A stretch of DNA of 64,000 bases. It comes from Sanguinoderma infundibulare. Lineage: Eukaryota > Basidiomycota > Agaricomycetes > Polyporales > Polyporaceae. The stretch's first letter is position 1, and the number at the start of each line of letters is the position of its first letter. Under the pieces are notes generated by a model. That model was not told where the DNA came from, searched no databases, and saw nothing but the letters and a program-made list of their open reading frames with translations. The position numbers and the translations under genes are program-made. The stretch covers positions 248,001-312,000 of the forward strand of contig JAVLRN010000005.1 of assembly GCA_032821775.1 (NCBI GenBank), given 5' to 3'. Positions 51,150 through 62,204 of this stretch are shown in pieces.

Positions 51150-51529
51150 CTATTCCTTTCGCGTCCACGGTGAAGCCTCCCACGAGTCCAACGCCCGGTT
51201 GACTGTCTCCGCGTCCCAGCGGCCCTTCGCCACCTCCTTCCCCTCGATGTGCAGCGCGGGTATCCAGTACACATACTTCCTCTTCCAGCGCTCCTGGCCC
51301 GGGTCCTGGATGTTGATCGTCTCGAGCTCGAAGGGTCGCTGCTGCCGCACCCTGGCCAGCTCCGCCTTCGCCGTCTGCCCGTGGGGGCGAGGGAGGAGGA
51401 CGCCCGACGTAAGCCAGCTTGTCACTCAGTTGAAGCGGAGAGAAGAGGGATGCGTACATCGCAGAGGGAGCACTGTGGTCCGGAGAAGAGGATGAGGCGT
51501 GCGATGCGGCCGATTCCACGAGCAGCCAT
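51150..51529 (-). CDS. Glutaredoxin-like protein (DUF836 / YDR286C type)
   Basis: Exons 51458-51529 and 51150-51374 give 98 residues. A thioredoxin fold is indicated by the start RLILFSGPQCSLCD with a CxxC-type redox site (C-S-L-C), then AKAELARVRQQRPFELETIN, DPGQERWKRKYVYWIPALHI (the cis-Pro region after a conserved Trp-Ile-Pro), and a C-terminal EVAKGRWDAETVNRAL helix. Members of this family are small mitochondrial or cytosolic thiol proteins of poorly known role. The ORF ends in TAG at 51150 if not spliced onward. It lies directly upstream of, and in the same direction as, the ZCCHC8-like frame, which raises the question of a joint transcript. Confidence 0.85.
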
Positions 51530-51912
51530 AGGACTGCCGTCTCTGCAGAAGACAAACGGTCATGACCCCCGCTCTGCTCGAATGCTCTCCAATGTCGACT
51601 TTTCTCACCTTTGTACACCGTGGTTGACAGCAGCAGTGGCGGTAGAAGACTGGGACTTGGGAGCTCTCAGAAGGCGATGCCGGAGTAATACAAGTTGTAA
51701 TACCCCTAGCTTACTACCAATAAGTAGGTAAGCGTGGACTAAAAGCTGAGTAAAAACTCCGTATATACAAAGTTGGCGCCCTCGGCATCTGCATAAGTCG
51801 CCTCGACTCACCTTACATCCACCACGACCACTGGGTGTTCTCTGCGTGCGCCCTCATTGCTTCCACAGAAGACGCATATATCCGACTGATTATTCGTTCA
51901 TAGGCATTCATC
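51530..51912. other. Divergent promoter region
   Basis: Between the glutaredoxin-like gene (minus) and the ATP synthase j gene (plus). No gene seen. Confidence 0.5.
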
Positions 51913-52256
51913 ATGAGCTTTCTCGGTCTCCGCAAGTGGCCCACTCCCGTTCGTCCTTCCCCCCATCCAACGGGTGACGTCCTCTAATACCATAAGGGCC
52001 CTCCTCAGGTCGCTAAGCCGATGTGGCCCTTCATCGCCGCGAGCGGAATAACGTGGTTCTTGGTGGGCAAGATGCAGGATGCCGGTGTCAAGTGTGAGTC
52101 CTTCGCGTTCCGCAGAGTCAGCGCGCCGCACAGTTGCGGCAGAGCACCCACTCAACACAAACATATTGACGCGTCTACGTGCTTCCAGCGGAAGGTTTCC
52201 GCAACGACCCCCGCAACCCCTACGCGACGCAAATCGCTAAGCAGTCCCACCACTAG
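51913..52256 (+). CDS. ATP18: ATP synthase subunit j (Fo)
   Basis: Exons 51913-51948, 52009-52093 and 52189-52256 give 62 residues, about the family's usual 59-65. The protein reads MSFLGLRKWPTPVAKPMWPF, then IAASGITWFLVGKMQDAGV (single membrane segment) and a NDPRNPYATQIAK end, matching fungal Atp18. It sits in the inner mitochondrial membrane and supports Fo assembly and dimerisation. The splice into V-A-K-P was chosen over an earlier AG because it keeps the WPTP-x-x-KPMWPF core. Atp2 of the same enzyme is at 31-33 kb. Confidence 0.92.
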
Positions 52257-52510
52257 AAAAGATCTGCATGTATTCCTTCGCATAGCAATCCATCCGGTGT
52301 CTGGTGTCTGCATTGAACAGGTCTGGCTACAGCGCCTGCAACGCCGCCGGGTGCGTCCGCGAAGACACCACAACGTCGGTCCTGTATGCGGTGAACATGG
52401 TGTTTCTTCCATCCCTCACCTGTTGAACATTAATATTGTCGCGGCTTCCGTTGAAGAGGTCGCAGTCTGGCAGACAACGTTGATAGTAGTGTACTTGGTA
52501 CACATTGTGC

Positions 52511-52592
52511 GGCGCTATAGCCAAGTGGTTACGGCGACAGATTAGAAATCTGTTCTCCTTTGGAGGCGCAGGTTCGAATCCTGCTGGCGTCG
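52511..52592 (+). tRNA. tRNA-Ser (anticodon AGA), copy 2
   Basis: Identical over all 82 bases to 1146-1227, with the same acceptor stem, AGA anticodon, extra variable arm and T arm. Flanking bases differ, so only the tRNA itself is conserved. Confidence 0.95.
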
Positions 52593-52885
52593 GTGCATTT
52601 AGTTCTCTGCATACCTTTTTATGGCATCAACTCAACTTCAATTTTTGTTATACACAAGCTGCTTGCTTTTGAGACGTGTGAGGCACTGTCCAGAATCAAA
52701 CGCTAGGATATGCTTATGCACGGAAGTGTTCTCTTCCCTAGTCTTCGATATTTGAGCAGGTCATGTTCAGTGGTTTTAAAGGCAGAGCGCAAGCAAGGAA
52801 ATGCACAAAGAATATCATAGGTAGTAAATACAACAGAACGACAAAGGCCCATGAGTCCGAGAGTCCATCAAGCCAAGGGAACCGG
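52593..52885. other. Intergenic
   Basis: AT-rich spacer between tRNA-Ser and the stop of the next minus-strand gene. No feature seen. Confidence 0.4.
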
Positions 52886-54145
52886 TCACATCTTCTCCAG
52901 AAGCCCCCGAAGCATCTTCTGGTTGGCGGCAGAGTTAGTGTCCTTGTCCAGGGCCTTCGCCTTCTTTTCCAAGCGTGCGATTGTTTGTTCAACGTCCGCA
53001 GGGAGACCATCAAGTGCAGCTGTCGCTCGTGCAGCTTCAAGGACATCAGCGCCACACGCGCAGTGAGCACGTCAATAGGGCAGGCAGCATGGCAGATATT
53101 TTAGTTACCACAACGGTCCAGGTCTTTCTCGAACGTGGCCCAGAGGTCGTCCCGACGCGCGTAAGCGAGCTCAAGCTCCTCCAACGTCTTCGCGATGTTG
53201 CGCTATGCAGGAGGGAGCAGGATACGCGCAGTGCGAGTAAAAGGGAGCGGGCGGGCGCACCTGCGACTCGGCGTGCGCGGTCTTCAGCTCGTCCTCGTCC
53301 CGGAGCGCGATCCGCTCGACTTTCTTGCACACCTCGTCGAACGCGAGGACGCCCGCGCCGAACGCGAGGTCCACTGTGCACGCAAACCGCATTGGGCGGT
53401 CGTTCAGGCGCATATAGTCACGGAATGACTCACCTTTGTCGCCTAGAACGCCGTGCGCCTCCTTGATTCTGCTGTACGCGGGCAGGAACGCGTCTTTCAT
53501 GTACTGCTTGAGCGTCGCTCCGTGTGCCGCCATGGGTCCCTTGATGGACTCGACCAACGCGATGAGCCGTTCCTCCTCGTCCTGCTCAGACGAGCTGCGG
53601 GTATATAGATACATAAGCATACCACGACATTGTGCGCACGCGTGCACTACAAACCGGTCGCTCACCTTTCCTCCAACATAGCCACCAGGGTCGTCTCGTC
53701 GTCCCAGCCGATGATATCGGCATCCTGTCTCCCCGAAGGCCCCGCGCGCACAGCAGCGTCATGTGGTGGCCAGGGTTCGATGTGGCTGTAAGCCCCGCGC
53801 GGTGTCGCGTCGCCATACCTGTGTGGCTCAGCCCGGCCCTCCTCGGGCTCTTCGCGGATGGTCGAGAGCTGGGTGCGCTCCGCGAGAAAGCGGTTCGTGT
53901 TGGTGGTCGAGCTCAGGCGGGACCGGAGGCCGGGGCCCCGGGCGGGAATATTCACGGGGCGGGCGAGGAATGGAGAGTTCTGATACGGCTGGGCGAGGCG
54001 GGTGGCTGCGGGAAGCTTGAGCTTGACGTGCGAATGACAGTACGGCAGGCGGGGGTGTGGTGTGCTCACCGTGGCGGGCGGGCCTGTGGGGCCTGTGGGG
54101 GGCCGGCGACGCGCGCTGGAGGAGGTGTGTGGGGTGCTTGACCAT
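52886..54145 (-). CDS. Helical / coiled-coil protein of unknown function
   Basis: Exons 54070-54145, 53666-54005, 53434-53594, 53261-53373, 53109-53202 and 52886-53034 give 310 residues; all phases agree. The first about 130 residues are Pro/Arg/His/Ser-rich and look disordered. The rest is strongly helical and charged: EEERLIALVESIKGPMAAHG, KKVERIALRDEDELKTAHAE, KTLEELELAYARRDDLWATF, then ADVEQTIARLEKKAKALDKD and a RGLLEKM end. This could be a BAR-like or tethering helical bundle, but I do not recognise the family. The intron at 53374-53433 has a length divisible by three, so retention would also stay open. Divergent from the G-gamma gene. Confidence 0.72.
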
Positions 54146-54488
54146 GGCTTGCGGGGGAGACTGAGACGGGCGGTGGCGGGGGACGGGGTGGACGGAAGAT
54201 GGGAGGGAAAGGGAGGGATGTGCCGATCAGGGTAGGCTGATGGAGGCCGGCGGCTAATAGATGGGGAAGGCCCCGAGTGTAGTCCGCGCCGCTGGTTGGG
54301 CGGTGGTCGTCTCTCCTTGCGCTGTCCTCTCCCAGGCCGTGCCCTCCTTCTCTTCTCCCAAGGCCCCGTCCCCCGCCCTCTTCCCTGTCTTCTTTCGAGT
54401 CCGGCTACTCCCCGCCCTCGTCCACGGCGCGTCCTTCCCCGCCCCCTCCAGAGTCTCAGGCATCTCCACCCGACTCCTCTCACTCGCC
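54146..54488. promoter_or_regulatory. Divergent promoter region, helical protein / G-gamma
   Basis: 343 nt between two head-to-head starts. The right part is CT-rich on the plus strand, a typical fungal leader. No specific box identified. Confidence 0.4.
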
Positions 54489-55277
54489 ATGAGCGGCCGT
54501 CCCCCAAAGCAATCCATGTCTGAGCTCAAGCTCCGCAGGCTCTCAGAACACAACCAGCGGCTCAGGGAGGATCTCGCACGGCCACGGATCCGCGTCAGCG
54601 AGGCGAGCATGAGGTAAATGTGCCCGTTCATCCCTCCCTGTGCGCCAAGTTGCTGACTGCTGCCCTCTCGACCTCAGTTTGATCAAGTTCTGCAAATCCA
54701 CGCCAGATCATCTCGTGAGTAATGCTCTCTGTTCCCTTGCTTCCCATTCCTTCGCGTCCTCGAGTAGCTCTGTCTGGGCTGCCGTCGCTACTTAACTCTG
54801 GACTGGCTCTGTCTGTCGCATGCTGTCGTTTACACGCGTCAAGGTTTCGCGTTCAAACACTATTTTGCGAACACTGCGCAGCTACCCTCTATCTGGTAGA
54901 GGATGTGCATGTCAGACGGGGTAGTTCCATCCTGCGCAAGCAGACATGCGGCCCAAGAGGGCCGCATATCATCTCTTTGCCTCGCTGGCGCTATAGGAAC
55001 GGCGCGTGTGCGGGACGTCGTGTCTATTCAACGTCAAAGTGCCATTCCAATTGGTGCAAGCCGTGCCTTCTAAAGGTCGATCAACGAACCCTCGCAACGC
55101 GTTTGGCGCGCACAATCACTCACCCAACCATTATCAATGATTACCTTCGTCCCCATGATGATAACATATAATAATCTGATTTTACCCTTTCAGATTCCAT
55201 CTGTATGGGGTCCCGTCAGCAAGGCCGAGGACCCCTTCGCAATGCCGAATCAGGGTTGCCAGTGCGTCGTCATGTAA
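54489..55277 (+). CDS. Heterotrimeric G protein gamma subunit
   Basis: Exons 54489-54613, 54678-54714 and 55194-55277 give 81 residues. It pairs with G-beta in pheromone and nutrient signalling. Seen: a helical N-terminus [20 protein letters not shown] (coiled-coil partner for G-beta), then [20 protein letters not shown] and a C-terminal QGCQCVVM. The last four residues, C-V-V-M, are a CaaX box for prenylation; the Cys two residues before it may be palmitoylated, as in yeast Ste18. Intron 2 is 479 nt, far longer than intron 1 (64 nt), and holds a 9-bp hairpin (GCGGCCC type) near 54.95 kb. Confidence 0.95.
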
Positions 55278-56129
55278 GACGGCCACTGCGTCCGCTCGTC
55301 CCCCGCCCCCCGTTTTCACATGACTCGGAACCTCTCGAAGGATGCGAGTGATCTACCGGACACCGCAAAAGGCGACGTGGGGTAATGGGGTTCGCGTCCA
55401 TGCTCGTCTTTCAGCTATGGTCCCGTCTATGGTCATTCGTGTATGCACCCCAAACACTTCCGTGCGCCTTCTCCCGCCGCCCTCCTTCCACACTTGTAAC
55501 TTTTACCACCACCCGCGTACACCCTGCCGCTCCTTCCTCTTCTCTTTCGAACGCATGCACACCACATTTTTTCTTTGCTTCTATCCTCACGTCCATCTGA
55601 ATTACGTCCCACAAGCACGCGTACAACCCTACATAGTATATACCTTCGCATCGGAGTCCAGCCCTCCCCTACTTCCCGCCATCTGCGCTCGCGTTTCCCC
55701 CGGTATCGAAAGCGGTACAGCTCGTCTTCGTGTTTCCTTTCTTTCGCACTTGCCCCTTCGATCTTGGCCCCCTCTTCGCTTCTCTCGAAACAGCCCATGG
55801 CTCCGTGTTGCATATAATGATGCCGTAGCCGTAGCCGTACCTCCTCTTACACCGTCCCAGAATCGCGCATTGCTGTCTCGCTTTGCTTCGTGACTCTCTA
55901 CTTCAAGCAGGAGCTTTCTCGCAATGCTCTGAGCAGACAGGTATCGGAGGTACGTCTTGCCCCACTTGCGCGTTACACTGCGACCCGGGCTGTACGCCGG
56001 TATGTTTGACAGGACGATTACATGTTGTTCGTGTAACCTCGACTACTCCTCTCGCTTGCATCGTGGTCTCGCGATCCCGCGCACATGTTTGTATCTGTTT
56101 TGAGCTATATGTACTTGGGTGGTGAGTCG
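55278..56129 (+). other. Intergenic, pyrimidine-rich
   Basis: A CT-rich plus strand keeps a 183-codon ORF open at 55342-55893, but it has no domain, a low-complexity composition and no start context. I treat it as untranslated or spurious. Confidence 0.5.
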
Positions 56130-56265
56130 TTTCGGGCCTTTCGGCTCGGTCCTGCACCTCCATCTGCGCATGGTCGACAAACTCCGGTAGCTGAACCGAG
56201 CCCTCAACTTGTATCTCGGCATTAAAGCCGAGTTTTACCGCGCTGCATGGCACGTCCAAAACCAA
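56130..56265 (+). pseudogene. Decayed copy of the adenosine deaminase N-terminal exon
   Basis: CACCTCCATCT, a CATGGTC-GACAAACTC-type stretch and GCATGGCACGTCC occur here in the same order as in the start of ADA exon 3 (56793-56870), with many changes, small indels and an in-frame stop. This looks like a partial tandem duplicate of the gene just downstream. Confidence 0.55.
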
Positions 56266-56406
56266 TCTCAGTCCATCGGCTTCGCACGAGAGCTGCGATC
56301 AAACCTTCCGATGTTTGTATTGATGCCGTTGCAGCGTCCCAGGCTCGGATGACTCGGAGCTGTGGCATATACACTGCCGTGTTTAGCTGACCGTCTCGAG
56401 CTCGTC

Positions 56407-58603
56407 ATGGAGGAATATCTGGTCAAGCGACAGAACCTGATTGCTGAGGATCGGGCGAAGCGGGTTGACCAAAACACCTCTCACAAGCTTTCTCCAGAGG
56501 AGCGCAACGCTGACGAGATCATCAGACGCATCCGCAAGGAAGAGAACGAGACCATCTGGGGCAAGGAGCAGCTGCAACGTTTAGCACAGCTCTTCCCTGG
56601 TATGGAGTTTCTGACCGGTAAGTGCGCCACCCCCACTATGCTGCCCCGTAAGCTGACCAACAAGTGCAACAGCGCGTGAAACCATACTTGGCACAAAGGT
56701 CTATGATGTACTGAGCCATGTCCGTCGAATTTATCACATAGTTGGTTACCGTTGTGCTCACATTGACCTGGCAGATGCCCAAGGGCGGGCTCCTGCACCT
56801 CCATCTCGGCATGGTGGTCCGAATCGACAAACTCATACAGCTCGGCCTCGAATACCCCGCCATGCACGTCCGCGTCTCAGCTCCCCTCGACGCTTCCAAC
56901 CTTAAGATCATGCAGCCGACCTTCTGCCCTCTGCCCCAAGACGAGTGGACGGCACACGCGAGCCTTACCGACCCACTCTACGTGCCAGACTCGTGGGTCT
57001 CCCTCCAGAATGCGCGCAAGAACTTCAGCGACGCCCTGGGCGGCCCGGAGGGCTTCGACCGCTGGGCGGCGGACTGGATGACCATTAACCCGTCCGAGGC
57101 GTACGGGACACACAACTCCCCTGACAAAATCTGGTCGAAGTTCTCCGCGGCGTCGGCGGTCTCTGCGGTGCGCACTCCCCACGGCCCACGTGACATTGAG
57201 CTGATGTCCTCGTTCGTTCTGCGCTGCAGGGGATGGTGTACTACTTCCCGCTCTGGAAAAAGTACCTCCGCGAGGTCTTCCTCTCCTCGCTTGAGGACGG
57301 GATCTCCTACCTGGAGCCCCGCTTCAACTTTGACATCAAGGCACGGTAAGCAACCCTCTCCTCCCACTGACTACTTTTCCCAGAAGCGAACACTGATTTG
57401 CATGACTACTACAGGCGCATGGTCAGCGCAGACGGCAAAGAAGACGTCCCGCACCGCGAATGGCTCCGCGCCTACGACGACGCCATAACCGACGTGCGTG
57501 CCACGCTCGCCGCTCGGGCCAACAACCCTCGTACTGGTGCTGTCACATTCCTCGGCTCGAAGCTCATCTACACGATTTTGCGCACCGTGAGCGTCGAGGA
57601 CATGGCGTGGCACCTCGACAACTGCCTGGCACTCAAGCGCGAGTTCCCGCACCTCATCGCGGGGTTCGACGTCGTCGGGCACGAGGACTCGCTGAAGCCG
57701 CTGATATACTACGCCGAGCCCTTCTTGCGGTTCTTGGAGAAGCAGAGGGAGGCTGGGGTGCGCGTGCCGTTCGTGTTCCATGCGGGGGAGACCCTTGGGG
57801 ACGGGAGCGCGGCGGACATGAACCTGTACGACGCGATTTTGCTGGGGACGAAGCGGATCGGCCACGGGTAAGTGTCAGCTGTCATCCTGCTTCGTTCGTG
57901 CTCGAAACTGAAGCGTCCGCCGATGGGTGCTCAGGTTCTCCCTCATCAAGCACCCGAGGCTCATGGAGCTGTGCAAGGAGCGGGAGATCTGCCTCGAAGT
58001 GTGCCCGATATCGTACGCGAAGACCTTCTACACACCCAGTTCCGACTGTCGACGGCTGACCTTGAGCTTCGCAGCAACGAGATCCTGGTACGTCGGAGGG
58101 CTTGCAGAAACTAGCATGTTCTAATAGATGCTCGACGGCCTGATGCTGCAGCGCTACTGCGGCTCCATGCCGATGCACCCGCTCCCCGCGCTCATGAACC
58201 AAGGCGTGCACGTCGCGCTGTGCTCCGACGACCCGGCCGTGTTCGGGAACATGGGCCTTTCTTTTGATTTCTTCCAGGTGTGTATCTCCGACTCACTTCA
58301 ACGCTTCAATATTTATATTTTGTCGATCCGGCGACGGATCGTACTAGGTGTTCGTCGCGAGCGACGTCCATGGGCTCACCACCCTCCGCGAGCTCGTCTG
58401 GGACAGCATCCGTGTAAGTCGCCGCATCCCACCTTCCGTCGTCTGGCGTATTATTAATTTTATCATCGTGACAGTACTCGGCCTTGGACGAAGACGAGAA
58501 AACACGGGCGTTCGTCATGCTCGAAGGAAGATGGGATGCGTTTGTGAATTATATCATCGAGAAATACGGCAACCCGGCCGAGCAGACCGAGGGACGGGCT
58601 TGA
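56407..58603 (+). CDS. Adenosine deaminase-related protein (ADGF/CECR1-like)
   Basis: Exons 56407-56617, 56673-56698, 56775-57167, 57230-57345, 57415-57867, 57935-58012, 58075-58087, 58128-58277, 58348-58413 and 58475-58603; all phases agree, 544 residues. The family deaminates adenosine to inosine. The zinc and catalytic motifs are in order: MPKGGLLHLHLG (first His pair, near residue 80), YLEPRFNF, VFHAGETLGDG (catalytic His-Glu region), RIGHG, EICLEVCPISNEIL, HPLPALMNQGV and LCSDDPAVFG (metal Asp). The N-terminal about 75 residues are helical. No signal peptide is seen, unlike secreted animal ADGFs. Exon 7 is a 13-nt micro-exon that completes CPISNEIL. The residue after HLHL is Gly. A decayed copy lies upstream. 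Confidence 0.92.
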
Positions 58604-59216
58604 TGGCGTCCACAGGCTTCAACAGCCACGGTGAGTGTTAGCTACACTTTCCATTCCCGTAGATTGGTCTAACGATTGTCGGATTAGTAGTGTATCATAC
58701 TATCTGAACGTCGTTTGTCTTTACATATTGTGTCCCCTCGCATGCTCCGCAGCACCCCAGTTCACCCTTCGGAGCCAGCTCGACCGTCCGGAGAACACCC
58801 CGGGAAAGGAGGCGCTGCCACTCATCAATATGGTCAAGTACACCCCGAACAGCCTTGAGATGAAAAAGGCCAAAACTCGTCGAGCGCCTCAAATATTTCA
58901 AGGAGATGTTCATGTTCTCGCGCGACAAGCTGTCCGTCTTCTACGTTGTGCTCACCGACACCGTCGCAGGCCTCTTCGAGGCGGACGAGGACGGAGACCG
59001 GTGGGGCGGGGAGGACGAGCCGATCTTCATTGATTAGGGTGGATCACGAGGGCCCCGTCGACTCCAACCGTCCCCAGTTCGGGGCGCCTTTCCACCCCTC
59101 CTCCTACTGACCACCCTGGCGTCTCAAAGCGTGTCTCTGATGACGAAGCGGCCGAGTTCCTGCGCACTCCCTACACCCTCATGGGGAAGCGATTCGTGCA
59201 CTCTCCGCTTTAGGAC
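58603..59216 (+). pseudogene. Broken gene downstream of adenosine deaminase
   Basis: Coding-like pieces occur in series in different frames. First come an ATG at 58603 overlapping the ADA stop and, after an intron, QFTLRSQLDRPENTPGKEAL and LINMVKYTPNSLEMKKAK. Then, after a one-base slip in an AAAA run near 58873, comes LVERLKYFKEMFMFSRDKLS with a FYVVLTDTVAGLFEADEDGD stretch ending in TAG at 59035-59037. Then follow VDHEGPVDSNRPQFGAPFH and, in another frame, DDEAAEFLRTPYTLMGKRF to a stop near 59213. I do not recognise the family. At least three frame breaks suggest a decayed gene, unless the sequence has errors. One alternative is an unspliced or alternative 3' end of the ADA gene. Confidence 0.5.
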
Positions 59217-59488
59217 TTGCTGAACTTGGAATTCATCTGTGTTACGTTGTCTTTCGTTTCATCATTTTCTTGTCTCTGAAAGATGCCTCACCTTCCCTAG
59301 TCGAAGTTAATAAAATGAAGGCCTGCCAGCAAGTCATGTTGAATACGCATCGTGATTTTCAGGTATCATCGTCTACCAGTTTGTTGTACATGGAATATGT
59401 TAAAGTCATCGACTTACAGTCACGTTTAGAATGAATTCTATCTGCTTTAATTTTCAGCCTCTTCAGCGCGTACCGTCCATGTCATCTG
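59214..59488. other. Convergent 3' flank
   Basis: AT-richer than its neighbours, with an AATAAA-like site near 59310. No gene seen. Confidence 0.4.
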
Positions 59489-62204
59489 CTACCCATTCAG
59501 ACGGACAACGAGTGCCCCAGCCTTCTTCCAAATCCTCAACGCGCCTTCGTCCCGCGCAAGCGTCGCATTCTTCACCGCTAGCCCCACGAAACCTCCATCC
59601 ACGTCCGCCCCGCCCAAGTTTGCGCCCGCCTTCACCAGCAGGTCCACGAGCTCCTCGTGCCCCTGCCGCGCCGCGTAGTACAGCGGCGTGTGGCCCAGCG
59701 TATCGCGGACATGCACGAGCGCCCCCGCCTCCAACAGGGTGCTCGCCGCGCGCACCGCGCCGCCGAGCGCAGCGATGTGCAGTGGGGAGCGTCCCGACGC
59801 GGGGTCCGCGGCGCAGTTCGCAAGTCCCCCGCTGACGGCGAGACCGCCGCCGGCTTCGCCCGAGTCGACGGCGAGCGCGAACGAGAGGCCTTCGGGGTCG
59901 TCGCGCGCGACGGCGAGGTGGACGAGGAACGGGAAGAGCGCGCTCTCGGTCGACGTCGCCTCCGCCGCGGTCCAGCTCCAGGGCGCGGTCGCCTTGTCGG
60001 CCTCCGCGTCGTGCGCGTCCACGCCGTCGACGAGGATCCGCGGCGCGCGGGCTGCAGACGTGCTCGGGGAGGAGAGGCGGACGACCTGGGAGAGCAGCCC
60101 TTGGAGGTGCTCGAGGCTGGGCCCGTCCGAGGCCGGCAGCGGGGCGGGGACCTTGCTCTTGGGCAGCGTTAGCTCGCCGCGGAGCGGCGTTCCGATGAGC
60201 GAGCGGACTTGGGCGACCGAGAGCTCCGGCTTGGATAGAAGGTAGCTGAGCTTCGTTAGCGCGCACTGTGGTCCGCGATGTTGTTCGTTATCCGTCCGAG
60301 GCCTCATCGGATATGTTCCGTTGGCGATGACTCACCTCTGGGGTCATGTCGCCTCCGGGCACAATACCCGCCTGCAACAAACTTCTGCCGGTCTCGTACG
60401 CATCGGACACGGAGCCTTTGTTACACTGCGTGATCGCGACGATGACGACACCGTTATCGCACGCTTCTTTGAGTGCGGCGACCAGGTCCGCGCGTTGCGG
60501 TGCGTTTCCTGCGCCAAACGTCTCGAGCACGACACCTCGGGTCGGAGGCATGACGAACGCGCGGATGGTTGCGCCGGTGATACCGGGGAAGAGGCGCAGG
60601 GTGGCTGTACATGGATCGAAGGTTATCTGCGTGTTAAAACTGGCTGTTCGGAAGGCACTTGCCGACATGTGGACTCATGCCTGTGGCGGGCTACAGTTAG
60701 GCAAGGAACGATGGAAGTACGGCCAACACGCACGCTTGTGAGACCGGAAGCGCTCCAGGCTGGTCTGCCGTAGGACATCCTGCCAGTTTACGACGATGTC
60801 GATTCCAACTGAGGGCCCAGTTAAACGAATCAGCGGAGGTATGCAACACGCCGAGATCAGATGGACGTACCGTTCACGAGCGGAGCAAAGTTCGGGCTGC
60901 TGAATGCGTTCAGATCATACGAGGACATCTTTGAGACCCTATTCCCGCGGAACAGAGTATGATTGAAGTACAAGCAGCATTCTGTGAGGGACGTATCAGA
61001 CCTCTGATTCCAGTCGTTTGCAGAACACTAAGCCCTCTCCAGAAAACAATTCAGGGCTCGGTTCGGGCTCGTCTACTAAGCGGCCTGAATGAGTTTTGGG
61101 GGAGGGCTTTGCAACCAGCTGTAGAGTAGGTGGCGAACAAAACCATGTGAGCATACCTGGAATGATATAATGTCCGGCGATTACCAAAGCCCCCAGCAGG
61201 TTGTCCACCGCATCATTTCGGAGCTGGGACATCGGAATCTGTGCACCAGTCACGACCTATTGATAGCTTTGAATGTCTCGAAGCCGATACAGTTGGGAAA
61301 CCGAACGACGCACGACCGTCTTTCCCAAGTCTTCCAACATGAAGCTGAGCGCGGACGAAGTGTAGGACATGGTATCCGTGCCATGGAGGATGACAAAGCC
61401 ATCGAAGTTCGAATAGTTTAACTCGACGTCAGACGCGATTCTGATCCAGTCTATGCCGCGAGATAACAGAGTAGATCAGAAGGGGATTCGGAGGTCGCAA
61501 ACGGCCGACCTCTTTACCCTGTATCTCGATGTTGCTGCTGTCCAGGAGCGGGTGCCACTACATGCGGTGTTAGCAAACACAATGACTGCACCCGTTGTGG
61601 CACCGACCTCGAGGACAGCGTACCGGATACGCTTGCGGCTACCACCGGGACCGCTGCTCCTAGGCATCACGAGCGTCGGCAACTGAGCCTCGTAGACATC
61701 TTCCGATATCTTTTTGCAAACCGGCTGGCGCGGTATAGCCTGGTCTGCGGAGGCCGCAAGATGTTCCGGGAGACCTATTGGGCGTGATGATCGGACGGGT
61801 AAGGTGAACGACTGGTAGGATTGGGCGCGAGACGCGCCGCCGCCAGGAGATGGCTCGCGGCTACCGAAGGTGGCGCCAGTTGGGCTGGCCTTCCCACTGA
61901 CGCTCCAGCGCCGGTAGCCCTCGAGCGAGCTGGAGTGGGAGAAGAGAGATTCCTCGTGGGGGTCGTGGAAGCGATGCTGGCTGTGAAGCGTCTCGGTGAG
62001 GAAGTATGGTTCGGGGACATAACCTTGTTGGCTGAATATCATGTTGATCGTTCCTCCGGTGTTCAGAACGAGAACCTTTGACTCGTCGGAGGACCTTGAG
62101 ACGTCCATAGTGGCCGGGCGATGAGGGGACTGAGGCAAAAAGTCGCCTTGAAATTTATTGGAGGCCGGGGTCGGAGAGACGGGGGCGCAGGCGCGACTCG
62201 GCAT
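59489..62204 (-). CDS. L-asparaginase with C-terminal ankyrin repeats (ASPG type)
   Basis: A multi-exon minus-strand gene, stop at 59489. It hydrolyses asparagine to aspartate and ammonia. The N-terminus has VLVLNTGGTINM, holding the first catalytic Thr. An insert rich in Ser/Pro follows. Then come WHPLLDSSNIEIQ, DWIRIASDVELNYSNFDGFV, the second active-site motif HGTDTMSYTSSALSF, VVTGAQIPMSQLRNDAVDNL, SSYDLNAFSSPNFAPLV, RLFPGITGATIRAFV, VLETFGAGNAPQ and ITQCNKGSVSDAYETGR. The last about 250 residues include ankyrin repeats (SGRSPLHIAALGGAVRAAST; LGHTPLYYAARQGHEELVDL). This is the domain order of human ASPG and of bacterial type I enzymes with an extension. The start may be 62204 or 62108; the second gives a protein starting just before the catalytic motif. 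Confidence 0.92.

Noticed and set aside
54070..54507. Upstream extension of the helical protein in another frame to 54507
   Set aside because: It overlaps the G-gamma start and has no ATG suited to the frame. The splice 54070/54005 with ATG 54145 gives a consistent model.
55342..55893. 183-codon plus-strand ORF
   Set aside because: A pyrimidine-rich low-complexity translation with no domain; stays open because CT-rich sequence rarely forms stop codons.
57384..57414. Earlier acceptor (CAG at about 57383) in ADA intron 4
   Set aside because: It would introduce an in-frame stop after four codons. The acceptor at 57413-57414 restores the family motif.
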